Shown: positions 53,278-60,038 of the stretch, piece after piece | Position numbering within the stretch: the stretch's first letter is position 1 | Layout of the letters: every line of letters begins with the position of its first letter | Source of the DNA: Poriferisodalis sp965204195 | GTDB lineage: Bacteria; Actinomycetota; Acidimicrobiia; Acidimicrobiales; Poriferisodalaceae | Direction: 5' to 3' | Length of the DNA stretch: 64,000 nt | Assembly: GCF_965204195.1 (NCBI RefSeq) | Contig: NZ_OZ241975.1 | Coordinates: forward strand, 62,001 to 126,000 | Made by a program: the position numbers and the translations under genes | Notes under the pieces: model-generated | Told to the model about the DNA's origin: nothing | Databases searched by the model: none | Seen by the model: only the letters and a program-made list of their open reading frames with translations

Positions 53278-54245
53278 ACAGCAGCGCTGGATCTCCTGAC
53301 GCCGCTCCGCGCGACGTCATTATCGTCGGGAGCGGCCCGGCTGGACTTACCGCTGCCATCTACACCGCTCGGGCGAACTTGCGGCCGCTCGTGATCGAGG
53401 GTGAGCCGTCGTCCACCAGCGACCAGCCGGGCGGACAGCTCATGCTGACCACTGATGTCGAGAACTACCCCGGATTCCCAGAGGGCGTCCTGGGTCCTGA
53501 CTTGATGGCCAGCTTCCGAGCTCAAGCAGAACGCTTCGGGGCCGAGTTCCTTACCGCGAAGGCCACTCAGGTCGATTTTAGCGAACAACCGTTTTCTGTA
53601 TGGGTCGGCGACACGTGTTACCGCAGCCGCACGGTCATCGCGTCCACCGGAGCGCAGAGTCTGCTGCTCGAACTGCCCAATGAGGAGCGTCTCATCGGTC
53701 ACGGCGTGTCCACCTGTGCCACCTGCGACGGTTTCTTCTTCCGGGGTCAGGAGATCGCGGTGGTGGGCGGCGGTGACAGTGCACTCGAAGAGGCCACCTT
53801 CCTGACGCGTTTCGCAGCAAAGGTGTACGTGGTGCATCGACGCGACGAGTTGCGCGCTTCGAAGATCATGCAGGATCGGGCCTTTGCCAACGAGCGGATC
53901 GAGTTCTTGTGGAACCGGCAGGTGGTGGAGATCCTGGGCGACGAGCGCCTCGAGGGCGTCATGCTCGAGGACACGCAGACGAAGCAGCGTGCGCCGCTTG
54001 ACATCTCAGGGCTGTTCATCGCGATCGGGCACCGGCCGAACACTGAGCTGTTCGCGGACTGGCTCGACCGCAAGCCCAACGGTTATCTCGTGACCGAAGC
54101 TGGCAGCGCGCGCACGAACGTCGAAGGCGTCTTCGCCTGCGGTGACGTGCAAGACGACTACTACCGCCAAGCAGTGACTGCCGCCGGCTCGGGCTGCCAA
54201 GCCGCCATCGACGCCGAACGCTGGCTCGAAGCCCGAGGTCACTGA
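53274..54245 (+). CDS. trxB: Thioredoxin reductase
   Basis: A 323-residue FAD/NADPH flavoprotein that reduces thioredoxin. FAD motif VIIVGSGPAGLTAAIYTARA, redox-active pair in GVSTCATCDGFFFRGQ, NADPH motif VVGGGDSALEEATFL and HRRDELRASKIMQ, and the FAD tail GVFACGDVQDDYYRQAVTA are complete. ATG 53274 is coupled to the preceding membrane protein. trxA follows after 60 bases. Confidence 0.96.
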   Translation: MNSSAGSPDAAPRDVIIVGSGPAGLTAAIYTARANLRPLVIEGEPSSTSDQPGGQLMLTTDVENYPGFPEGVLGPDLMASFRAQAERFGAEFLTAKATQVDFSEQPFSVWVGDTCYRSRTVIASTGAQSLLLELPNEERLIGHGVSTCATCDGFFFRGQEIAVVGGGDSALEEATFLTRFAAKVYVVHRRDELRASKIMQDRAFANERIEFLWNRQVVEILGDERLEGVMLEDTQTKQRAPLDISGLFIAIGHRPNTELFADWLDRKPNGYLVTEAGSARTNVEGVFACGDVQDDYYRQAVTAAGSGCQAAIDAERWLEARGH

Positions 54246-54305
54246 GCGCCGTCGGGCCAGACCGCAGCGGTAGCCTCGCGGCAACGACGAGATGAGGAGC
54301 CAGCG

Positions 54306-54629
54306 ATGGCCGAAGGCATTTCCACCTTGGACGACAGCACGTTCGACGAGACGGTCGGCAGTGCTGACAGCCCTGTGCTGGTGGATTTCTGGGCCGAATG
54401 GTGCGGACCGTGCAAGATGATCGCCCCCATTCTCGAGGAGATCGCCACCGAGCACGACAACATCCGCATCGCCAAGGTCAACGTCGACGAGAGTCCCGAC
54501 TTGGCCATGCGCTACCAGGTGATGAGCATTCCGACGCTCATCATGTTCCGAGACGGCGAGCCGGCCAAGCGTCTCGTCGGCGCCAAGCCCAAGAGCGCCC
54601 TGCTGGCTGAGATCGGCGAGTTCCTCTGA
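54306..54629 (+). CDS. trxA: Thioredoxin
   Basis: A 107-residue thioredoxin with the active site DFWAEWCGPCKMIAPILEE and the cis-Pro loop VMSIPTLIMFRDGEP. It is the partner of TrxB upstream. ATG 54306 follows GAGGAGCCAGCG, a good ribosome site. Its stop codon overlaps the CTG start proposed for the next gene (CTGA). Confidence 0.97.
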   Translation: MAEGISTLDDSTFDETVGSADSPVLVDFWAEWCGPCKMIAPILEEIATEHDNIRIAKVNVDESPDLAMRYQVMSIPTLIMFRDGEPAKRLVGAKPKSALLAEIGEFL

Positions 54630-55591
54630 TCCGACCGTTCGGCATCGGCGCGGCAGGTCCGCATGTTCGAGACCTGCAGCATCGGCTGACCGCGACCGGT
54701 CACTGGCACGGCCCGATCACCGGCATCTTTGACTCGGCCACCGCCGAGTCCATCAAGGCATTCCAGGCGCAGCGCTCGATCGATGTCGACGGCATCTGCG
54801 GCCCCGAGACATGGGGACTGTTGATCGAGGCGGGCCAGCGGCTGGGAGACCGATTCCTGTACCTGCGCACTCCACACCTGCGCGGCGATGACGTCGCCGA
54901 GGTGCAGCGCATGCTCAGCACGCTGGGTTTCTCGGTCGGGCGCATCGATGGGATCTGGGGCCCGCTGACTGCCACCGCGCTCGCCGATTTCCAGACGAAT
55001 ATGAGCCTGGGCGGTGACGGCGTCTGCGGTGGCCGAACCCTGCAGACGCTGCAGCAGCTCGTGCGACCACTCGGCGACGCATCGGTCGTCGCCCACATCA
55101 CCGAGCGGCAGCGACTGGAGTCTGCCGGCGGCCAGTTGATCGGACGGCGCATCGCAGTGGGCGAAGCCGGCGGCCTCGAACCCGTTACTGCGTCGGTACG
55201 GCGCGAGATCGGGCGAGACGGCGCCGAGGTGCTGACCGTTCACCATCCTGATTGGTCAACACAGGCCGCGCAGGTCAACCGGTTCGGTGCAGCCGTCTAT
55301 ATCGGCTTTGAGGTGAAGTCGACCGCTCCTTCGGTCAGCTATTTCCAAGGTCGTCACTTCGTGAGCCGCGCCGGCCAGAAGCTCGCCGCCGACATCGCGG
55401 ACAGATTGGAACCGATGTTCGGCCCCATTGCAACAAACGGCATGGGGCTCCCGATGCTGCGTGAGAGTGCCATGCCCGCCGTGCTGTGCAGGTTCGAACG
55501 CATCGACGCTCTGCTTGAACGTAACCGGGAAGTGGCCGACATCGTTGCCCAATCGACCCGCGATCTGCTCGCTGATCAGCCCGCTGCCTGA
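54626..55591 (+). CDS. CwlM-like peptidoglycan-binding / inactive amidase protein
   Basis: About 321 residues. Two peptidoglycan-binding modules come first (GPHVRDLQHRLTATGHWHG and DSATAESIKAFQAQRSIDVD; then DDVAEVQRMLSTLGFSVGRI and LTATALADFQTNM), followed by an amidase_3-like domain. The zinc-ligand signatures (DPGHGG, SIHAN) are not visible, as expected for the regulator CwlM, which activates MurA. No ATG/GTG/TTG precedes the first module; the frame begins between a stop at 54608 and CTG 54626. That CTG overlaps the trxA stop as CTGA, so a coupled CTG start is the best reading. The position trxA-cwlM-parB matches mycobacteria. Confidence 0.8.
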   Translation: MIRPFGIGAAGPHVRDLQHRLTATGHWHGPITGIFDSATAESIKAFQAQRSIDVDGICGPETWGLLIEAGQRLGDRFLYLRTPHLRGDDVAEVQRMLSTLGFSVGRIDGIWGPLTATALADFQTNMSLGGDGVCGGRTLQTLQQLVRPLGDASVVAHITERQRLESAGGQLIGRRIAVGEAGGLEPVTASVRREIGRDGAEVLTVHHPDWSTQAAQVNRFGAAVYIGFEVKSTAPSVSYFQGRHFVSRAGQKLAADIADRLEPMFGPIATNGMGLPMLRESAMPAVLCRFERIDALLERNREVADIVAQSTRDLLADQPAA

Positions 55592-55620
55592 CTGGCCAGG
55601 GAACGGCGCAACGTTCTCCC

Positions 55621-55649
55621 CATGTTGTCCACAGTTAGTGGACAACATG
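55621..55649. terminator. Perfect 12-base inverted repeat carrying two DnaA-box-like sites
   Basis: CATGTTGTCCAC-AGTTA-GTGGACAACATG. The arms are perfect. TTGTCCACA (55625-55633) is a perfect DnaA box and its mirror reads TTGTCCACT. It lies between the convergent cwlM-like gene and parB, so it may be a bidirectional terminator, a DnaA site, or both. Confidence 0.6.
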
Positions 55650-55722
55650 TTCAGATTGAGGCTGCGAATCTTGGCGCCGGCGTCTCTGTGATCCAAAGCT
55701 TGAGTGCGCCGGCAAACACCAC

Positions 55723-56625
55723 TCAACCTTCAAGGGTCACTCGAAGGTTGTCTGTTAACGCCTCGTAGAGCCGGCCGAGATCGTTCATATCAGCGAATCT
55801 GATGACAATCTGACCCCCTTGGCGGCCGAGTTGTACCTCGACGGCAGTCGTAAGGGCGGCGGCCAAGGCCGATTCGACTTCCAGTACCGCGGCCGGACGA
55901 TCCTCGGCGGCGGGCGGCGATGCAGTGGGTTCGTTGCCGGGCTGATCCGGCGCCGAGTCACGTTCAGACGGCGTGCTGAGGGCTCGGACTTGCTCCTCCA
56001 CCGCTCGCACTGACCAGCCTTCGTCGACTGCACGTTCGGCAAGCAGTTCGAGATCGACAGGATCGTCGCAGCCGAGCAGCGCACGAGCGTGACCTGCGGA
56101 GAGCTCGCCCTCCAGCAGGTAGCGCTGCACGCTCACCGGCAATGACAAGAGCCTGAGCGAGTTGGTGACCGCCGCGCGGCTGCGACCCATGCGACGTCCG
56201 AGCTCATCGTGAGTGACGCCAAAGTCATCGATGAGCTGCCGGTACGCAGCCGCCTCTTCCAGGGGATTGAGATCCGCTCGATGAACGTTTTCGATCAGCG
56301 CGTGGGTCAGGCTGGACTCGTCGTCCGCAGCTCGAATGACGACCGGAATCGTGTCCAAGCCAATGCTGCGCGCCGCTCGCCAGCGGCGTTCGCCCGCGAT
56401 GATCTCGAAGCGCCCGACGATGCCGGTCTCGCGCACGACGATTGGTTGCAAGACCCCGATCTGGCGAATCGAATCTGCCAAGGTCTCCAGTGCTGCAGTG
56501 TCGAAGTGCTGCCGGGGTTGCAGCGGGTTGACTTCGACGGCTGAAACCGGCACCTCGCGATAGGCCGATTGGCCGGTGGGGATGAGCGCGCCGAGCCCTC
56601 GCCCGAGCCCTCGTTGAGCGTTCAT
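55723..56625 (-). CDS. parB: Chromosome partitioning protein ParB
   Basis: A 300-residue CTP-binding centromere protein. The basic N-terminus RGLGRGLGALIP contacts ParA; the CTPase motifs are NPLQPRQHF and GERRWRAAR with ENVHRADLNPLEEA; the helix-turn-helix is HDELGRRMGRSRAAVTNSLR and the C-terminal dimer part closes the protein. It loads at parS, one perfect copy of which lies 950 bases away beyond parA. Its start overlaps the parA stop by four bases. Confidence 0.97.
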   Translation of the reverse strand: MNAQRGLGRGLGALIPTGQSAYREVPVSAVEVNPLQPRQHFDTAALETLADSIRQIGVLQPIVVRETGIVGRFEIIAGERRWRAARSIGLDTIPVVIRAADDESSLTHALIENVHRADLNPLEEAAAYRQLIDDFGVTHDELGRRMGRSRAAVTNSLRLLSLPVSVQRYLLEGELSAGHARALLGCDDPVDLELLAERAVDEGWSVRAVEEQVRALSTPSERDSAPDQPGNEPTASPPAAEDRPAAVLEVESALAAALTTAVEVQLGRQGGQIVIRFADMNDLGRLYEALTDNLRVTLEG

Positions 56626-57503
56626 GTGGGGGCTCCTTCGCGACTGATCGGCGAGATGCCGTCCGGATTCGCCTGCTCCTGTTCCCAGTCCGCATGCGAA
56701 CCGGGATCATGAACCGCTCGGACGCCGGCTGCCCCCATCTGACCGCCGAGCTCATGAATCTCCCGGGCGAGCTCTCGGTAGGCCACGGCGCCACGACTGT
56801 TCGGCGCGTACACCGTCACCGGTTGCCCCATGCTCGGGGCCTCCGACAGGCGCACCGTCCGCGGGATGACCACCCGGCACACCCGGTCGCCAAAGTGCCG
56901 CCGCACATCAGCCACCACCTCGGCGGCGAGCCGAGTCCTGGCGTCGTACATGACCATGACGATGGCGCTGATGACGAGGGCAGGATTCAGGCCCTCGCGC
57001 ACCATCTCCACGTTGTGCAACAGCTGGCCGAGGCCTTCGAGTGCGTAGTACTCACACTGGACCGGCACCAGAATCTCGACCGCTGCGCTCAAGGCGTTGA
57101 CGGTCAACAGCCCGAGCGACGGCGGGCAGTCGATGAAGATGTAGTCGTAGTCGTCAGCGATCGGGGCAAGGGCGTACCGGAGTTTCAACTCGCGACTGAA
57201 GGCAGACACAAGCTCTATCTCTGCACCAGACATCTCTAGCCGTGCCGGTGCCACGTCGAAGTGCTCGATGCCGGTCGGTTGGATGCAGTCGACAATCTCT
57301 GCCGAGCCGAGCAATACCTGGTACATCGAGGTCTCCACCGCACGCGGGTCGATGCCGGCGCCGGTAGCGGCATTGCCTTGTGGATCCATGTCAACGAGCA
57401 GCGTCTTCTGGCCCCCCTCGGCGAGTGCCGCACACAGATTGACGGCCGTCGTCGTCTTGCCCACGCCGCCTTTCTGGTTCGTCACCGCAATGATCCGGCC
57501 CAT
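56622..57503 (-). CDS. parA: Chromosome partitioning ATPase ParA
   Basis: A 293-residue deviant Walker ATPase. KGGVGKTTTAVNL with the signature lysine, DMDPQGNAATGAG, YDYIFIDCPPSLGLLT and the DNA-binding basic helix region are clear. ATG 57503 was chosen since it gives MGRIIAVTNQKGG with GGAG six bases upstream. It drives origin segregation with ParB. The intergenic region to rsmG holds parS. Confidence 0.97.
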   Translation of the reverse strand: MGRIIAVTNQKGGVGKTTTAVNLCAALAEGGQKTLLVDMDPQGNAATGAGIDPRAVETSMYQVLLGSAEIVDCIQPTGIEHFDVAPARLEMSGAEIELVSAFSRELKLRYALAPIADDYDYIFIDCPPSLGLLTVNALSAAVEILVPVQCEYYALEGLGQLLHNVEMVREGLNPALVISAIVMVMYDARTRLAAEVVADVRRHFGDRVCRVVIPRTVRLSEAPSMGQPVTVYAPNSRGAVAYRELAREIHELGGQMGAAGVRAVHDPGSHADWEQEQANPDGISPISREGAPT

Positions 57504-57571
57504 GCAGTCTCCGTTCATTGACGCCCGAGGGTCAGCGTAGGCCAGTCGTGAACCCACCGCGCGGGCCGCAG

Positions 57572-57587
57572 TGTTTCACGTGAAACA
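57572..57587. promoter_or_regulatory. parS site
   Basis: TGTTTCACGTGAAACA, a perfect 16-base palindrome identical to the bacterial parS consensus, between the divergent parA and rsmG genes. ParB spreads from here to organise the origin region. Confidence 0.97.
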
Positions 57588-57651
57588 TGCCAGGGCCCGA
57601 GCGGCGCGGCTTGCTGATGCGCGTCGTGCATCGGATACGGTTCCCCGCATC

Positions 57652-58272
57652 ATGACGACGGCAGACGAACGCCTCGTTGCCGTGCTGAGACGCGGCCAAC
57701 AACAAGGTTTTCTGGGCCCGGGCGACCTCCTGGTCCATGTGGAGCACGCAAGAGCCCACCACGCGGCGGCGCGACCGACGCCCGGTCAACGCTGGTGCGA
57801 TCTCGGGAGCGGTGGGGGAGTGCCCGGACTCGTGATGGCCCTAGAGCAACCCAGTATCGAATTCGTGCTGTTGGATCGATCCCACCGACGGACCGACTTT
57901 CTCAAAACTGCTGTTCGGGACCTCGAGCTCGCCGGTCGCGTCACGATCGCGCTCGGCGATGCCACCGAACTCGCCCACCTCACCCAGCATCGCCATGTCT
58001 ATGACGGCATCGTGAGCCGGGCATTTGGTCCGCCAGCCGCGGTCGCAGAGTGCAGTGCCGGCCTGCTGCGCGCGGGCGGCAGGCTCGTGGTCAGCGAGCC
58101 GCCCAACTGTGGAGAGGCGCGCTGGCCAACCGATGCCCTCGCTCAGCTCGGGATGCGTTTCGTGCGGAGAACCGCAGACGCGCCGACGTTTGCGGTTCTG
58201 GAGTGCCTGACGGCCGCCGATCCGACATACCCCCGAGCGTGGAAACAGATCCGGAAGCGACCGCTCTTCTGA
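57652..58272 (+). CDS. rsmG: 16S rRNA m7G527 methyltransferase RsmG
   Basis: A 206-residue SAM-dependent methyltransferase with WCDLGSGGGVPGLVMALE, the LLDRSHRRTDFL loop and GIVSRAFGPPAAVAE. ATG 57652 was chosen; a frame starting at the parS palindrome (GTG 57571, MFHVKH) is a known artefact of reading through parS. The gene points against parA, jag and yidC, whereas in most genomes it lies with them on one strand. It ends 13 bases before the jag C-terminal piece. Confidence 0.94.
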   Translation: MTTADERLVAVLRRGQQQGFLGPGDLLVHVEHARAHHAAARPTPGQRWCDLGSGGGVPGLVMALEQPSIEFVLLDRSHRRTDFLKTAVRDLELAGRVTIALGDATELAHLTQHRHVYDGIVSRAFGPPAAVAECSAGLLRAGGRLVVSEPPNCGEARWPTDALAQLGMRFVRRTADAPTFAVLECLTAADPTYPRAWKQIRKRPLF

Positions 58273-58285
58273 TCGATCGGACAGA

Positions 58286-58804
58286 CTACGCCTCGTCGCT
58301 CGGGTTAGGAGCATCGCTCGGGCTAGACGGCACCAGCACAACGCGCCGGCGGGGTTCATCGCCCACCGAGATCGTGTCGACACCGGCGATCTCGTTGACC
58401 GTGTCGTGCACGACCTTGCGATCAGCCGCATTCATTGGCTCGAGCCCACGTTCCGTTCCGCGTTCCACTACGGCGCCGGCGAGCTCGCGCACGTACGCCT
58501 CAAGCGCCTCGCGTCGGCGCTGCCGGTAGCCGCCCACGTCAACCCGCACGCGCGCGCGGCGCACACCTGGCAGCCTGCGCTGCAGCATGGTTTTCGCGAC
58601 CTCCTGGAGTGCAACGACATGGCGGCCGCGCGGCCCGATCAGCAGCCCCAGCGCCTCGTTCTCGCCCTCAAGATTGATCTCGAAGCTGTCGTCGTCTGCT
58701 GCGACGGGCACCGCCTTGGCGCTGATGCCGAATGCCGTCACCAGTCCATCCAGAAATTCCTCCACCATGGCCTGCTGTTCGGCTGTGGTTGTCTCGCCTG
58801 TCAT
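58286..58804 (-). CDS. Jag/KhpB C-terminal piece (KH and R3H domains)
   Basis: A 172-residue RNA-binding protein. A KH domain with LLIGPRGRHVVALQEVAKTM and the GxxG loop is followed by an R3H domain (RRREALEAYVRELAGAVVE then EPMNAADRKVVHDTV). The Jag_N domain that normally starts this protein is missing. A candidate for it is coded 3.3 kb away next to yidC. ATG 58804 has AGAGGAG just upstream, so the piece is translated on its own. It follows the Rieske gene by 26 bases. It should still bind RNA as KhpB does. Confidence 0.88.
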   Translation of the reverse strand: MTGETTTAEQQAMVEEFLDGLVTAFGISAKAVPVAADDDSFEINLEGENEALGLLIGPRGRHVVALQEVAKTMLQRRLPGVRRARVRVDVGGYRQRRREALEAYVRELAGAVVERGTERGLEPMNAADRKVVHDTVNEIAGVDTISVGDEPRRRVVLVPSSPSDAPNPSDEA

Positions 58805-58830
58805 CTTCTTCTCCTCTGATGGGATCCTTC

Positions 58831-59883
58831 TCACCGAGTCGCGGACTTGCACGGACCCACTTCTGGGTAGAACTGCGCGCAGTACTCTCGGTACTTCATG
58901 ATCTCGCCGTCGGCCCGCACGAGCCGCGGGCGCGGTACGTAGTGCTTGCGGCTCCAGATGACCACGTCCTGTTTCACATCCTGGATCTGAAAATCCGCGA
59001 CAAACTTGTTCAGGATGGGCGCTCGCATCCGCCACGGCAGAAACTTCAGGCCGGCAATCGGCCGTTTCGGTTCCCGCAGTTCACACACCGACGAGACGAT
59101 GGTCAGATCGATGAGTGTGCCGTCGACCGGGGTCGCCAGTACCCAGAGCCGCGCATCCATGCCGATTGTGTGCTCCTGGAATTCAACATACGAGTAGCCC
59201 AAACCGACCACTCGCGCGACCGCTGACACCCTCAGGGAGAGCCTCCCAAGCTTGGCGATGCTGCGGGTGCTGCTGAATCCAAAACGGCTCTCGAGACACG
59301 GACCCTCGATCGTGACGGGTGCATCGCTGGTCACGTTGTCATAGCCGTGGATATAGCTCAAATGGGCAATATCGACCGAATTCTCACTGGTCTCCTGCGG
59401 ATGGCCCGCGAAACGAACTGTTCTGAGTTCGAAGTCGCTCCAATCCCCGTCATTGGGGGGTGCACTGGGCAGATGCCACTGCGGCTCACGGCCCCCGACG
59501 CCCCACCAGGCGAAGATCAAGCCTCCGATGTTGCAGGTCTCAAAAAGGCGCAACCTCGCGGACCGTGCCGGGTCGCCTGAAGGTGTGGCAACGCATTGTC
59601 CTGTGACATCGAATTCGAATCCATGAAATGGGCAAACCAGTTGGCCATCGACGACCCGCGTCCCGGCCTCGGGGCTGAGATCCGATCCGAGGTGCGGACA
59701 GACGGCCTCGGCAACGCAGATATCGCCGCGATCATCACACCAAGCAACGATCTTCCGACCCATCCACATCGCCGCGTGCGGTCTCGACTTCTGCAGATCT
59801 CGATGGGCGCCGATGAAGTACCAACCCTCTGGAAAAGGAGAGAGTGAACGAATGTTCGCTGTCTCTGCCATGTCGGAAGGCAT
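58831..59883 (-). CDS. Rieske non-haem iron oxygenase
   Basis: A 350-residue oxygenase alpha-type subunit. The Rieske [2Fe-2S] site is C62-x-H64 in VCPHLGSDL and C84-xx-H87 in VCPFHGFEF. The mononuclear iron site is N168-x2-D171-x2-H174-x4-H179 in NSVDIAHLSYIH. The start PFPEGWYFIGAHRDL and the C-terminal fold resemble 3-ketosteroid hydroxylase and cholesterol 7-desaturase types, suggesting a sterol-like or other lipophilic substrate. ATG 59883 has AGGAGG eight bases upstream; the open frame to 60018 is not needed. It is divergent from the P450 gene, and its reductase is not in the window. Confidence 0.85.
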   Translation of the reverse strand: MPSDMAETANIRSLSPFPEGWYFIGAHRDLQKSRPHAAMWMGRKIVAWCDDRGDICVAEAVCPHLGSDLSPEAGTRVVDGQLVCPFHGFEFDVTGQCVATPSGDPARSARLRLFETCNIGGLIFAWWGVGGREPQWHLPSAPPNDGDWSDFELRTVRFAGHPQETSENSVDIAHLSYIHGYDNVTSDAPVTIEGPCLESRFGFSSTRSIAKLGRLSLRVSAVARVVGLGYSYVEFQEHTIGMDARLWVLATPVDGTLIDLTIVSSVCELREPKRPIAGLKFLPWRMRAPILNKFVADFQIQDVKQDVVIWSRKHYVPRPRLVRADGEIMKYREYCAQFYPEVGPCKSATR

Positions 59884-60023
59884 CGATCCGGCCTCCTCAC
59901 GCAACATCCAGATACGGGGATATTCCGAGCAGTCGGGTACCCTACCGTGGCGAATTTGGACATCGGTACCCGTACCCGCAGCTTGAGGCAGTGACGCTTC
60001 TCCGCTCGGCATGACCAAGCGGC

Positions 60024-60036
60024 GGGGGGGGGGGGG
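60024..60036. repeat. Run of 13 G before the P450 start codon
   Basis: Thirteen consecutive G end two bases before ATG 60039. It is the longest homopolymer noticed in the window, sits in the ribosome-site position and between divergent oxygenase genes. Slippage there would change spacing and expression. It could also be partly a sequencing artefact. Confidence 0.9.
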
Positions 60037-60038
60037 TC

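Noticed and set aside
57571..57651. N-terminal extension of RsmG starting MFHVKH
   Set aside because: It is a translation of the parS palindrome. No ribosome site precedes it and homology starts at the ATG at 57652.
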